A stretch of 64,000 nucleotides of DNA from Hemicentrotus pulcherrimus (GCA_003118195.1 BEXV01000203.1:141663-205662), one strand, 5' to 3'. Numbered from the stretch's first letter, positions 1-15,215 are shown. A program made the numbers and translations. The notes: generated by a model from the sequence alone, not told the origin.

Positions 1-44
1 TGTCATAACAATAATGATAATGGTGATAATAATACTAATAATAA
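1..44. repeat. Degenerate AAT/GAT triplet repeat
   Basis: Imperfect triplets of AAT and GAT run from the window edge to about 44. A similar imperfect ATT/ATC stretch lies at about 3212-3275. Confidence 0.7.
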
Positions 45-3000
45 AAGGTCCATTCATATAGCACAGCTTCTATGTAGATATTATACTCTACTGCGCTGAA
101 TACCAAGTATCATATTATTACAATGCAGGTTGTAGCTGAGCCGCTTAATAAAGCGCTAAAGCATGTAAGGAATTTCTTCCTACCTGGTACCCATTTACCT
201 CACCTGGGTGGAGAGCGGCAAAAGTATATTAATGTCTTGCTAATAGAGTTGATTTCTTTATATTTCGTTATATTCTTTTCGTTATAAATCCAATTAAAGT
301 CACAACCGTTATATAATAAAGTCTTCAGACGAATGCAACATTTTACAAAACAGCATGACAATTCCTATTCATAATACTTACTTATCATGTAAAGTGTTCG
401 TCGGATTACATACTGCAATTTTTAGTACCATGGTGATTAATGCTAATTGTATATCCATGACCGAATACCAGTCACCAACATGATCTCCATACCAACAATT
501 GTATGTCACTCACGCCGGGAAGAATACTGTAATTAAGCATTTAACCACCGTGTTTTCGATTTAAAAGAAAAAGAAAGATTTGTGCATTAGTTTTCAAGAT
601 CAAGATATTTTCTACATTTTTCACTCAGAAGGATCTGTCTTTTCGATAATGAAATACCATTTGAAAGATCATCCCCTCATTTTTTTTCATATGACACGCA
701 GTAGAAGTAACTCTGAATGTAGTAGAAGAATTTTAAAGAAGTGCTTCTCACATCTCCTGCATAGGGGTAAAGTGTGGCTGATGGGGCCGGTTTATTCTAA
801 TCGAGGTCAAACCTTCAAAGAAGAAGTGAAAATATTTATTTTGTGCTAAGCAGGTTTCCTCAACGTCTGTCAGATATTTAAAGTCAAATGTATACAATGG
901 CACTACAAAGACTTCTCGCTTTAGAGGGTGCGCGCATTAGTGTTTGTGTGTGTGTATGTGTATATATTCTACCCTGGTGAGTTGAGGTCTTGGGGTACCA
1001 TCAAGACGCTCCTTTTTTTTCCCTACCCTGGCTCGTTCCTGTCATTAGGCTGTGCTGATGACGACTCAGTCACAAAGTGACAGCTTCATCGCGGAGTATC
1101 ATAACATCTGCAGGGCTGCTTTCTTGATGTACAATTTTCCCTCTTCCACGCCTCTTTCCACCGCCTTCTTTCCCTTTATCCAGCAAGGCGAGCCCGGCCC
1201 GCCTGCCGCGTCGATACCACCACGTACACCGTCAAGGTAACAGTCTCCCTTTGCTTGAATTGAGCAATGCGATGATCGAGCCTTACAGAGTCCATGGGGA
1301 TTTCACTAGTGCTGTAAATGAAACGGGTAGCCTCTGGAAAGATTCTCTTCTTCTTTTTCCCGTCTTCATACTTTTCTTTCATTTTCATTCATAGTTTTTC
1401 TATTATAAGTCGCCATTTCCGTTTTTCTACCTTTTCTATTTCCCACCCGAATCATAAATTCATTAATTATGAAGAGTTGTTTCAAAATGATTTTAAAAAA
1501 TCAGTAAATTAAAAGTATTTTTAAAAAAGTTTCTTTGTCTAAAATGTGTATTTGTTTAAAAGCTGTAATGAGACACACATAATATTTAGGAAAAGCTGGC
1601 TGGTGCTTTTTCATTAAAAAGCACACAGAGCAATCCAGTATAGGCCTATGCCTAACACTCACTATATAGTCAAACATGATGTAGGTCAGGTAAGGCAATC
1701 GAAAATTCTATTAGCAGTAAATAGAAGAGGAATAAAAATATGTGAGAAAATGAAGATAAAAAGTACGAAATCGGAGATGAGGCTGTAAAGAAATGGCATC
1801 GTATGACAGCAAAAAAAGACAGATTTACTTTACATTGTCATAGTCAATTCATTTCCTTGTAACAGAGTTATATAATTTATGTACATAAATATCCTTACAT
1901 TTTCACTAAATTGAGTAAATAGAATCGAATCATATTATTTTCAACCTATCCAAAGATTTACTGCAGAACAAACTACTTTGTTCCGAGCTTCATAATCACC
2001 TACTTATGCCCACGATACCCACGATATGAAGCTTGGTGTGTCAAAATTCAACCTAATGAATTCCTACCTCTAGGCTGATGTAAGAGAATACGTTCAATTT
2101 CTTGAATTTTGAGTTTACCCGCCTCGAGAAACCAAGGTCAAGTGATATCAGTTTCATTTTTTGTGATGGGATGTAAATAAAACTGTCGAAATGTGTCTAT
2201 TTTGGCTAGCGTTTCAATTTGACGATGCCTGCAAAGGTCGAAGGTCAAGTATGTGTCACACATGGGTCATGATCATCGTGTTTCACGTACTCCTCATCCA
2301 AGGTCAACCTCAAAGTCTTAGCAGATGTGCCAATAAAGACTACAAATGTTCAAATAAATTGAAGAACTGAAACGGTTGACCTAGTATCACTGCTTAATCA
2401 AAGAGGTTCTCCCGTTTTAGAAACCCTTGTCGATATATGAAATGATCAAATATTGTTATCAACCGTTTTCATCAGCGGGGCATTTTTTAAATGTCTGAGA
2501 AGAAAACAATATCGAAAATCCCACGGGAAAATGAGTGAAATCCGTCTTCCAGAGCCAGACAACGCTTTCCTTTATTGTAATGTTATCGATTGTGAATACT
2601 ATTGCACAGGTATGATAATTATGTTTGTAAACTGCTTGAGTGTTGCCAAAACAAAAATTATATTTCATTGAGACGTTCTAAATTTAAGTGTTAGATAAAA
2701 GGAAAACAGGGACGACTCATCAAAGTTATCACTGTTGATATAGTATACTTTTAAATATGCTCAAATTTGTAGTTTACCTGTTTTTAAATATTATGATTGA
2801 TTGGTTAATATATATATAACTTAGTTAATTTGGTATTTTTATCAACCGATATGGGTTCGCGACGGTTGTTTGCCTACAAACGAAAAAAACCCGCAGTAAA
2901 TCGATAGCCGCACGCACAAATGCACGCACACACGCACGCACATACCAACGGACACCCACATGATCATCGTATGATAAAATATGTAACACCTTAATTAACT

Positions 3001-6000
3001 TTTTTACCATCATTAGCATTGTGTTTTATCATATTGTTTTTATTTAATCACGGTAAAAACTCACAATCACTAAAAACAGACTAATTTTCAGCGAGTACGT
3101 ACATATTTTTTAAAAAACAAAGACGTTTAACACAGCAGCTATAAATATTTGCAAATCCGAAAAACCTATAAACCCTTGTATCCTCTAGAAAAGGGGATCT
3201 AATATCAATTTATCATTACCATTATCAATCTTATTATTATCATTAGTATTAATAAACAGTATTATTATTATCATTGAGGTAAAAATGTTTATGTTTAATT
3301 GTTGCCACTGACATGGCTTTTTAATTCAACAACGTCTCAAACCTATTTTAGAAAAAATACTGAAAACCTGATAAGGTACCATTGTCTAAGGTACACGAAA
3401 TGTACAGCTACCCTTAGTTCATTGTGTAGCCTTAATGAATCTTTATCTATCGTTCAATAGCTACAAAGGCTTTATGAATAAATTGCTTCTCAAAAGAGAT
3501 AATTGATTTACAAATGTTTTGGCACCATGAGTAATGGAGAAGAGAAAAGAAACAGGTAAGGGGCTTTCATCTACGGATAGTTCACAACACAACAAAATTA
3601 GGAAGGTTGGATGCTGGACGATGAACCTAAGATTATGTATGCAACAGTCTCCTTTATTCACGTTCTCATCTAATCCGCATCTATTGAATGATGAACCATT
3701 ATCAGTTTCCGTTCTAGATGTAAATGTTGCAAATTTCTACCGACAACAATGTCTGTTTTCACGGTGAACACCTGGTGTAGCTACTGTCAATGCAAATAGA
3801 TTCATCAGATGGGATGGACACTTTTGCAATTATCTCGATAATAGCCAGGTAAATGACGATAAAAATCCATTCTACCGGAATATTAATACCATCAATCTTT
3901 TGAAGTATTTCCGATATGCTCATCGGCAGCAGTTTCCAATTGGATTAAGCGAGCTTTTCAGTAGCTCTTTTTCGAATCACTTACCTCGATTCATACAAAC
4001 ACGTCCAATTTCTGAAGAGTTTTATTCCACCATTTATACAATTTTCACATTTCGTTACCTTTTATATATTGGAATAAGAATATGACATTGAATGGGCTTT
4101 GACTGGAACTGGATGGGCTTTTGAGATACAATAGTTCACTGCAATTCGGTGCCTAAGGCCTTCATTTTATACTTCTCTGATCACCTAGCGAGCCCATTCA
4201 GCCCTTTCAACCCGCCATTTAAAACACGTAATTGGCGGTTTCAAGTGAAGTGCGAGCCCGTAAACAAACTGTACTCATTTAACCTATGGGACAGGACTAC
4301 CTTAAAATGGCTATTAAGCGACACTGATGAATTTCTTTCAAAGCGGTGTCTTTGCTTGGCGAAGCAGTCGATGCGCCTCTCCCTGCCCCGCTCCGTCAGA
4401 GGTGGATGGGGAGGGACGGCAGAATACATTTTGCTGCATTGTGTGTGTAGATGCCTAAAGGAACAAGTTTAGGTGTACCGCACAATGTGTGGGTGAGAAG
4501 AGGTGCGCGCGGCGTGTGCGTCAGGGTATATTGACCGCCAATGAAAAGGCATTGTAGCGAAGCTCATAAACTTAGCTCAAGTTATGAAGTCAATGTCCAA
4601 CCAACAATAGGCAACCATCAACGATGGGATAGTTCAAATCTAGAAAGAAATAATTCATCTGCTTAATTTGCTCTACAGGTCAGCACCTTTCGAGCGTGGT
4701 CTATTCAAGTGGGGGAAGATTTTGTTAAAGTACTTTTATGGATTCGTCACAGAATCGCATATTCAGTGTGCGTGCATAATTATGGAAATAATAATTCATT
4801 TTCGTGCACCACACAATAGACATCTTATTTACTCAATCATATTTAACAGATTAGCGGTTATTGGAAATTTTGCTCGTGTATCATTATAACTTTTAACCAT
4901 TCGTGAGTTAATAATCCTAGGAAGTCATATTCTAATTCTATATTTTCCAATATATACAAATAATTAGACACTATCATTAATTATATCTATGATTGTAGAA
5001 AAAAAGATTAAACAAATTAAATATAATTAAATTAAATAATTAAATTAAATATCCCTATAAGTAAAACGATCAACAGATTACAGTGAGAAATTGGAAATGT
5101 AAATCGAATGCATCTAAAATAGATCATACTCGATTCGATGTTGACATAGCTATGGGCGTATGCAACTGAAATAAAACTGATTAATTAATTATTGAATTTT
5201 GCAGGAAATGCCTGAGACATTGCAATTAAAAACAAAACAATGAAAAACATCAAAAAACTATTAAAATTATAGCACCATCGCAATTATTTCGAAAAATGAA
5301 TTCAAGGGCAATTTTAATACCTTATTGTATGTCTCGTATAAATCATGCTCGGATTACGTAATGCCTCATAGTCAATAGGTGACACACAGGGCTTTTAAAG
5401 CTTGTATTAATAGGTTGATATTTTCGAATGCAGTGGCTATCGTGTTTTATACAACTTGTATATCCAAGAAAAATAATTTATTTCTGTTAAATATTTCCCA
5501 GCTTATAAATCTAAAAAGACAGAGTCAGGTTAAAAATGTTGTTTTGTTGATTTTTCATTATTTCCATATCTAATGAAGATGTGTCACTACTCACTAAAAC
5601 CATTTATTTTTAAAAGGGAACAAAAAAAAACGACATATGATTTGATAGAAAATCAGTCAACTCTCATATTTAAAACACTGAAAATACTAATCCTTAATAT
5701 CTGTGAGTAAGCAATTCATTACCCTATCCGGGTTCTCGGGTGGCATCTTAAACATCACAATCATAACTAATACCCCAGCCTTTGAAACCTTTGTTAGGAG
5801 AGTAATCAGAAGCTATCAAAACCGACCAATGTCATTCCTGGCGATGCTAGCTCAACCATGGAATCCATAAAAATAATGTTTTGTTTGTCGGACATATTTT
5901 ACACCATCACAGGCTCTTTTCATGAACATCAAACTCTAATTCCTCATTTTTAAGGATTCCACCGGTAACAGTCAATCGTTGTGACACCATAGCCTAGTTT

Positions 6001-7375
6001 CCGTCACAGCTTCGGTCTTCCCTCATTGTCACCTGAGGACTTTGAACCACTCCTAACAATGGAAAATGAATCCAAGGAGAACGACATCAAATGACTGAGT
6101 CGGAAATCTTTTAGCGTCTGGATTAGGAACAAAAGCAAAAACGCGAAAAATACAAATTTGAAGGGGTCATTGTCAAGATATAAGACTGACCCTTAGGGCT
6201 CTTTTAGTTAACTTTATTGGAATCGGTTTAAAAAAACATCGAAAGGCATTAAAATGATTCTTTTCGTTGAAGATCGAAGCTCTCTATTTGCGACCGGTGC
6301 TTCATCGCCTGGGCTTTTCTTTTCACACATCTGAACTAACTTTAACGGCGGAGCAACCTCTTGCTGAAGGGTATATTTCTAGAAAAATCAAAAGAAATGA
6401 CCACCATTCATTCGTGCAAGCAGATTTATAGCGATGAATTATTGAATCAGCACTGATACTTGTATTATTTGTGTTTTAGGTGCCCACTCGTATATTTCAC
6501 AGGCATTGTCCTGGGGGGAGAGATGCTTAAGAGAAACGCTCAAAAGTCAATTTTCCAAACACATTGGTCCTGCTTTTGTGTGCCCGCTACAAACGCAACA
6601 CCGCAGCGGTGGCCTACAATAAAGCACTTCCAACATAGAAGAAAGAATGGCTTTTATTAGCGACAAAGAATAAAGAAAAAAGCTTTGCAATAAATTGCTT
6701 TTGACTTTGTGATGAGAGAGAAAAAAAGTTTTTCCCCTCCATTTTACGTATTCATAATTTTGTGCGTTGTCTTTTAAAAAGAGAATTGTTATTGAAAGAG
6801 GAAACAAACAGTCGTATCACACATTTGGTGTGGGATGCAGTCTGGCCCTAAGGGTAGTTTCTTTCTACTTCAGAGGGCGCCGACCGCCTTATTTCTATTA
6901 TTTGAATAGGACCTCTTTGCAATTAAATTCTTGTCAGGGTCTCATTCTTTTCCAGTCCTGGACCTTTTAGTGGACAAGAACGAGTCTATAAATCAAGTTC
7001 AATTGAACAAAATGTTTATATATAAAACAGATTATTTTTAAACATTTCTCGAAATTCAGGTAATTTTAACACGTTTATGTTTATTAGGTATTTTGAAACT
7101 GTCGACAACGAATGACGAAGATCGAGAATTCATATCGGATTCCAGTATTTAAACATAATCACGCAATTACATTGATGACTAGGAGATTACGCCATTATCT
7201 CAGTTTTTACATTCAAGGAGGTGTTGGCCTGTTCACATATGAGAGATAACGCATGAAAGCCAATCAAATGTTATAAACAGGAACAAGCAGGCCCAATGTC
7301 AAGACCTGGCATTATTTTCATCTCTTATCTTCTTATCTGACCGACTTCCCGCCCATGTTTAATTAATTCATCGAC
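45..7375. other. AT-rich flanking DNA without a recognised gene
   Basis: I see no coding segment with family resemblance here on either strand. Open frames are short and AT-driven. A small GC-richer patch near 1180-1240 contains AAG|GTAACA and overlapping open frames but no recognisable protein. A CGCA/CACA microsatellite lies at about 2909-2946 and a GT run at 941-960. Confidence 0.6.
2135..2306. promoter_or_regulatory. AGGTCA half-site cluster
   Basis: AGGTCA occurs at 2135-2140, as a direct repeat with one-base spacing AGGTCG-A-AGGTCA at 2235-2247, as GGGTCA at 2264-2269, and again at 2301-2306. This is the half-site of nuclear receptors, and the DR1 arrangement is used by RXR-type dimers. 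It may equally be part of a dispersed repeat, since AAGGTCAA words are common in marine invertebrate repeats. Confidence 0.25.
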
Positions 7376-7680
7376 ACATCGGATCGTGCGTCCGCCTGCC
7401 AACCGGCAAGCCCGAAATTGCCGGCATTGTGCTTCTATCTATCTACGCTCACTAAGCGAGCTTCGAGCAATCGGGTCAACAACAAATAACCTACCCATCC
7501 ATCTCGGTGGGGTTAGCTCAGCGGACACCGTCTCTCTCTCTCTCTTACACTCATTGAATGTACCTATTCCTTGCCGAGCTGCCAACGGAACCATTGGCGG
7601 AGAGATTAGCACAGCCGAGGCGCCGTTCAGTCACCTCTCTGAAGCATTCACCAAGAAGTTTGTGTGGTCCCACTCGTAGC
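7376..7680. other. GC-richer block with 97-codon open frame, no family recognised
   Basis: This 300-bp block is clearly less AT-rich than its surroundings and is open in one + frame (7386-7679), but the translation has no domain, signal peptide or motif I recognise. It includes a tRNA A-box-like TTAGCTCAGCGG near 7512 without a matching B box. It could be a conserved non-coding element or a relic of a repeat. Confidence 0.25.
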
Positions 7681-10600
7681 TAAAATGGTCTGTGCTACCT
7701 TTTAGAACATTGCTTGTCGAGTTAGTCGGGACTAAAGTGAAAGGCAGAAGGAATTTATTGACTTGTTAACACAAATATTTGTTTCCTGAAGCTTTGGGAC
7801 AGTATCAGCTCTGCATTCCTGACTGATTTTACTTTTATTTATCAAGGTAAGATGTTAAACTTTCTTCTTCGGAACTAACTGGTATTACTGCAATGTAATA
7901 TAACTGAGCCATTCATGACTTTCCTTTTTTTAAAGTGCTTCATGAAGGAAAACACATTTGTCATTAATACTGAATGTTTCTCTAAAATGTATGCCTGTAT
8001 TTTAAAAATCATAATAATATAGGCATATTCTTTATTTAATTTTAAGCAAACCTTATATGCAAGGGGAATGGTCTTTACTTTCTCCAGATACTTGAAAACA
8101 GCATAAGTGTAAAACAACGGACCCTTTGTGCACAACTTGAAACCGCCAATTACGCATGTACACAGTTTTTTGTTATTTTATTATTGGTACGGTTGAAAAT
8201 GGCGGATTCTGATGTCCGTTATGTTTTTAATTTATATTTTGATAACATAGCCATGAGCAATACAGAATCCCACATACTTTCTCTATCGACGAATTACTAT
8301 ATAAATGATAAGTTTATAGGAGCAAACCTTGTTGTTTAAGTGTATACTAATTACTATGAATTAAGAACCCTATTAAAATCTTTAAATACCATATACAATA
8401 CATGAAATTAACTTCCTAGTGGCAAACGAATATAATTATCATGAAATATTTGTATGTATCCGATTTATAATTTATAATTTTTTTATAAATTAAACATAAC
8501 ATTACGAAAATTTTAATTTTATTTCATAACTGCTTACTGCCCGACTATGGCATGGGCAGAAAAAGCTTAGGTACGGTTTCCAATGTCTTAAAAAGTAGCA
8601 TAAAAAGGACAACATTGGAATGCATTAAAGTATCTGTGAACCCTACTTGAATTTTGTTTAATAGTAATTTCATATTCTGCATGAACATAACCCATTAATC
8701 GCTAGACATTTCTTCCATCGTCTCCTAAAAATGTGTCCAATTCAACAAGCAAACACTCAATCGGAAGGGATATCCTCGATAACAATGATACTACAATTCT
8801 TGAAGAAAAAAAAATCAGAAGCATTTCTAAGAATCTTATGCTTATGATCGAAAAGATTGACAGCTTAGAAATAGCAGTCGAAATGAAATTATTGAACTCT
8901 TAAGCACCTACTAACAGCGTTTCTAATCACTTTACACGTCTCATATGAAAATTATTAAACAGTACTAATAAGAATCATAATATATTTCTTGGAATATTTA
9001 GTATTTGTCAATAGCGTCTCTCAGCACTTTACATGTATTTGTAGTGTATGATACATTTTCAAAGTCCAATGAAAGTTTATAAGTATGTTTTGAGATCTGA
9101 TCAAACAAACTTAACATGTCAGGGACGATATCAAATATGTTGCAAGGTTTGTGGTTTCGGAGTCCGTTTGCTAAAAAGGGCGATGTATATACATGCACAT
9201 GACGAGCAGTATCTTTTGCATTATTTTGTTTTGATACTGCACGGTGTGAAAGTTTAGTTGATCATATTTTGTTATTTCCTAACTATTACTTGGGTATTAA
9301 TGTTATGTTTTTATTAAAACTTTACACGTATAATCGAGTAAAGGTTTTGATGTTTACACAAATGACCAGTAAACATTACTCTTCATAAAATGTCAGTTAA
9401 AGATTATTTACAGGAAACAGAAGCCCATGCATATATTCTTGCGTTCAACAGTAATTGTTCAGATATTAAAATATGAATATGTAGAAGTTGCGAGAACATT
9501 CCTAGCGTGAAAGAAGTCTCCAATCATGTATTTCTTAGATATTAGATAAAGTGTGACATATAGCAAACAATTATATATATATAACAAAAACAAATGAAGA
9601 AAAAAAACATCAAATTTTGTTACGATTAATTTGTTATAACTGCAATACTTGATAATGTGAATTTTTTATGAATAACCACACTTACATAAAGTAATTTGAC
9701 AGAATAATGAACAAAATATTAATGCTAATCTATATTATTTCGCGAGCTTCTGCCCAATATAAAATATATCAGATTAAGTTTACTTAATGATTGTAGCATG
9801 GTATTCATTATCATAACAGTACTTGTTTCGGCAAGAGATCAAATCCAATTATTTCACTTGATAAGGGTGTATTTTATCTTTATAAGTTTATGACCATTTT
9901 AGAACATATTCGAATTTCAAACTTGTCGAATTTGGTATACAGCATGCCCACATCCATAAGGTTACAGGTACACTGCTCTGACTTTAGCATTGAAAGTCTG
10001 ATTTCAATAGTATGGCTATCTGATCTACCTCTTATTTGAAACATTAACAATCCCATACGCCTTTCATTTTTTAATTTGTCACTTCCTCTTATTTTCCTTT
10101 CTTGATAAACGATAGGGCTAGTTTCAAATTATTCATTGTGAAAGCAAAAGCTGGAAATGCAGATTCAATATTCATATAGGAGACAGTAGAATCCCTAGTC
10201 AATGTGTTTGTATAGATCAGTTATTTATTTGCAGAACAAAAATGGCATTACAGATCATATCACGAATCGCGCGATTATTATTTTTTTTTTAATGATTTAA
10301 AAAGATTCTAATATTTTCAAAGTTGAACAATGAAAAGCTCTGAATATTTCGGGCTTATAGATTTTTACATAAATTGATTGATATATATTTTATAAAATCA
10401 ACATGATTTTAACCATGTGAATTGAGGAAAGTTTATGGTAGCATATTTTCCTTTCTTTAAAACCAAAAGAAAGATTATCCATGATAAGTACATTTCAAAA
10501 TGATATGTGACTTGATTTTTTTGGTCTGTATTAATTTTGATTCATGTGATGGCATCTTTGAATTTGTTATCACGTCTTACTGCTATCTTTTAGATATGTA

Positions 10601-10700
10601 CTTTAAAATATGACTATTTATATTTCAGAAAAAACAAAGTAAAAAATAGAAATACAGTGCCTCCTGTTAAAATGTTTATGAAAATGACAATGATGCTGTT

Positions 10701-10826
10701 ACTACTGCTACTGCTACTACAACTTCTACTGATGAGTATGATGATGATGATGATGAGGGTGATAATGATGATTTCAATGAGATTAATAGTAATAATAATG
10801 ATAATAGCAGTAGCAGTAGCAGTAGT
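10701..10826. repeat. Triplet-repeat inverted repeat (stem with GAT/AAT loop)
   Basis: ACTACTGCTACTGCTACT at 10701-10718 is the exact reverse complement of AGTAGCAGTAGCAGTAGT at 10809-10826. The 90 bases between are mostly GAT and AAT triplets (ATGATGATGATGATG at about 10738). A single strand could fold into an 18-bp stem. Confidence 0.85.
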
Positions 10827-13800
10827 AATCTAAAAAAAAAATGAAATGACTTTATTACGTAATCTTTGAATCAGTGCAAGTACTTAAAGATCATGAAGTA
10901 CTGTCCATCTAGGGTCGTTTACTCCCTTGGTGACAACATTTTGTATGTGAAACCATCATCTTTCCCTCCAAGTCAATTGTCCCTGACTGGTGGGAGCCAT
11001 CTGTCGTAGTGTCCTCACGATATATCATCTAGAGAAACATATGGACATTATAATACCCAGCTAATGGCCGAATAAACGAAATTCATCGCATGATTGTTGA
11101 AACCATCCCCACGCTTAAGAAAAAGAAATCGGGTAAATTGGGCATTGGGTCACGAATCTGCGGCACCATGAAAGGAAATGATGAAGAAGGGGATAAATAT
11201 GTCAGAAAAAGAAAATATGATAATCACAAAAGATCTATTGGTCCTCTGACTAAATTTGTCACCCTGCTTTGGTATTGATCTCATAAGGGGTAATCAAATG
11301 CCTTGCATAGATTTTTTTTTGAAGATCAACAAGTTTCTCCTGTCATTAATCAGACTAAAATGAACAACAATAAGAATGCTTTTGGCGCACAGATTTTATT
11401 CACATCAAAAGGCAATATTGCATGTAATAAGTAAAGCGCTTCAAGTTGAGAACTGATTGATTGGTTTATTCTCATGAATGAATAGAGTGTAATAGGTAGT
11501 TATTGATCCTTTAGAGTAGGTCATGAGAATTTATTCCAAACTAATGTCGGAACAAAACAAAATCCTTAAGAATTACCTAGCCATGAGAACACGAGACCAG
11601 TAGTTTCGATAAAGATCGTAAATACCTCTCAATAATTATGAAAGAGTAGATTATTGATCTTTTATTTGTTATATTGTGCTTGACGACGGTTTTCATATGA
11701 ATTTTGTTTACTCAGTGTGTAGCTTTAGAAAAGGAAAATACCTTTTGTCAAGGAAGATTCTGTACGCAAAGTAGGAGTATTTACATTTAAAAAATCATAA
11801 CGACTTTCTCTCTTTTGCTTCTTTTTTTATTTTTTTTTTATTTACCCAAAGCATACATAATTAAAATTAGTGTAATGTCAAATAAAGCTGTTCTTGATAA
11901 CATTTTTTTTTTATATATATACATTGGGATTAAGTGTAATAAAACGCCTAAGTTATCCTTGTATCCTTCCGCTCTACATCGTCCCGGAGATCGAAAGTTG
12001 AACACAAGTGCATGTTAGTTTAATCTACAATTATTTGTTTACTGATATCATTATTAGGCAAATGAGGCATTTATGAATTATCATTTTCACGCACATGCTG
12101 CGGCCTTCAAAAGCATTGTTAGGTTAGACCATAATAAAACAAACCTTGCAACTGAAATACGCAAGATGTCAATGTTCCATTTTTCCCCTTGGAACGTATT
12201 TTTTTCTGGTGTTGTTGATTTAAACCACTCATTATTCCGGTTCAAGAAATGCTGTCCAAGGTTTTATTTCATTGAAGTAAATTTAACATAGGGGTCATTA
12301 TTTAGTGTTACTTTTTGCAGGACCCTTTTTTTTGGTGTGAAAATTTTCAAATTAATCGAATAATATTTATTGTGCAAGCATGAAATTACGCACTCATTCC
12401 AACCAATAACTGAAAATATATGTTCATTGGAATTATTTGTATGAATGCAAAAGTATGTGTGCCCTACATTATAAATTTTTCAAAACGTATTTTAAAAGGA
12501 GCTGAAACTCGACTTCAAAGCCTTTAAAAAAAAGTCATTTTAATAAAACATAAACGAAACTTACAAATACATAATTTTTCCTGAACTTCGATCTTTGATT
12601 CATAGGATCTAAATAACTAGTTTGTATAAGAATACAATTACAATTAGCAATGCCTTGTATTTCGATTCCTTTAATAGGAAATAATAATGAATTGTTATTT
12701 TAGCTCATCAAACTTTATTTTCAAGTTGGATTTTCAAAAAAGATAAACATAAAGTAACAATGAAGATATGTGCGAATATGTGTGTGCGTATTATGAACGT
12801 GTGTGAGTTTAGAATATGCGAATGTGAGTGTATATCTGCTTTGTAATATGTTGTATTTATTATAGTTTTAAAGGAAATTATGAAATATAATACAAAAAAA
12901 TTATTTAAAAAATGAGACGGGCAGGATACTTTTAGCCCATTTCTATATGATGGTGTGAAAATATCAATGAAAAATATTTGAAAAACACGTATTATTGTAT
13001 TATCAATTATTCTGCATTGATAAAAAGAACCCTCTCCCTGTGATAAATACTAAAATAAACCAAATATAGATGACATTTTATACACAGAGGTTCTAATAGG
13101 ATTCATGTAAGCTTTTTTCTTCTATTATTTTTGAGTTTTCAAAAACAAGATCCATTTGACTTTGCTAACATTGGATCTTTAACAATTATTTAGTTATCAA
13201 GCTCATAAAATCTAACTCCTCAAGGTCTGATTATGAAATAATTTTTGGGGTCTTTCGGGTGTCAGGGAGCCGAGGCTTAAAACTTGCCAAAGGGCGTATC
13301 AGCGGGTGTAGTGTGCTGGTAATAGACCATTCTCTATTCATCAACTCCTATCATTATATACCCACAATACCAGGTGTCGGGACTCCCTATCATCAATCGT
13401 CGACTTGATCACAACCAACAAAACCCATCACCAAGTTTCTTCACGTAGTCCAAATCCTCTTTTCAAGTTTGGTTCGCTCACCTTCTCCGATTGGTACCCA
13501 TTTAGCTTCATTCTTTTCACCCATAACCTGAATTAGATGTAAGAAGTGGCTGCATGTACGCCATATTTCTTTCTTTGAGCTTTGGGTTTGGCCGGGTTTG
13601 TGGTTTGATTGTAGCGCTAAGCATGGGAAATTGCACGATTTAGTGAATATAAAAACCGTTGCATTCGGACAGTGATGAATTTCCTGTGCTCTATGATAAA
13701 TAAAATACAATATTTCAGACGGATTATACAGACATCAACGTTGTTGCGGCTTGTTCTACTCTGTAAAGATACAGTTGCCCCATGGACTCTGTAAAATTAA

Positions 13801-15191
13801 TATATAGCTCATGTAAAAATACATAGATCGTGAAAAACCCTACATTATTCAACATAGATTGATTTATTCTAAATGTGTTAACTTTGCTTGCGGCTGTGAC
13901 GGACCGAATCGTGTTAAGTCCAATCGTGTTTCATGTATAGCTATAATCATTTCATAAATCCTTTTCAAACATCACAATATCATGGTAATATCAACACAAT
14001 TTTACATGAATGGCAGTACAGTCATTCATCATTTCTTGATAATTGACTTTTTAAGGCAGGTAGGTGGTTAAAAATTGAAAAGATGATGATTAACCAGGCA
14101 CAAAGTGAGCCAAAACGATAACCACATGCATTATGTATTGCCAGATATTTTAGTAAGATTTCAAAACAAAGTTTTGTTTAGCACATATAAAGAGATATAA
14201 GCTTTGAAAATAATGTTGTAATTTTGCATGTAACCACTAATACCACATATCCGTTATGCTCTTTTTCGTCTAATTTTCTACTATGCATTTTGATTTGAAC
14301 AGATCTGTTCTAAATGCATTTATTAAAATTTATCAAAAGCATTGAGTGTACAAGATTAAACCCTGAAGATGAGAAGTAAAGATAGAAATCTTTATGATTT
14401 ATATCCATTAGGGATTTTGTAAGTTAACCACCATAACCTTACGACATCAAAGTTAATATGATCTTTTTGCAGGTTTAGTATTTAGAGTTTTATCAATACG
14501 ATCGCATGTAGAAGATATAGCTGTAATTTCAAACCTCCCCTAGAAAGAAAGAAAAATGAGCACCAAACTAGGATAATGGTACCAAGTAGGGGAACAAAAA
14601 GTAAAATTGGTACATGTATATTGTCAGTTCGTGCCATATTTCGTCGTGTCATTCAGAAGAAAAGTTCTGAACTGATGCAATGCTCGATCCCATTTTCAGG
14701 CCCAGAAATGCAATAAAAGTTAAAAAATTAAGCGTCGATGTCTTAGATTTCAGGAAACGACTCGACCATTTTAACATTTGATATGGCCTAAGCTTGACCC
14801 GACCCCTTAAAAAATATGGATCTAAGGAACGTAGGATGTAAAAGCCCAGGTACATTTTTATCCTACCTTACCCATTGTGTTCAGCGAAACGCCACTGATT
14901 TAGCACATTTCTTCGGTGGAACATGATAACACTGCTATGTAAGCCCTAACTTTCCTACTTTAAGGTAGTTCCAACATAATATTCCAAAAGAAAACAAATC
15001 CAATGATTATGTAGACATAAACTTTCGACTTTTATGTGGCGTGTAAGGTTGGCAGTTATATCACTTAACAGGCATAATTTTGAGTCAATTTTAAGGACAG
15101 TATGTCATATATCGTTATGATATGATATTAAACTATTATGTCTTATTTTAGATTTAGTACTTCGTCATTTAGGTTAAGTCAATTTTCAATC

Positions 15192-15215
15192 AAACACGCA
15201 CACACGCACATACAC

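Noticed and set aside
7505..7580. tRNA-like A box TTAGCTCAGCGG
   Set aside because: No B box at the right distance and no cloverleaf arms, so not a tRNA gene. A similar A-box-like word near 61430 was rejected for the same reason.
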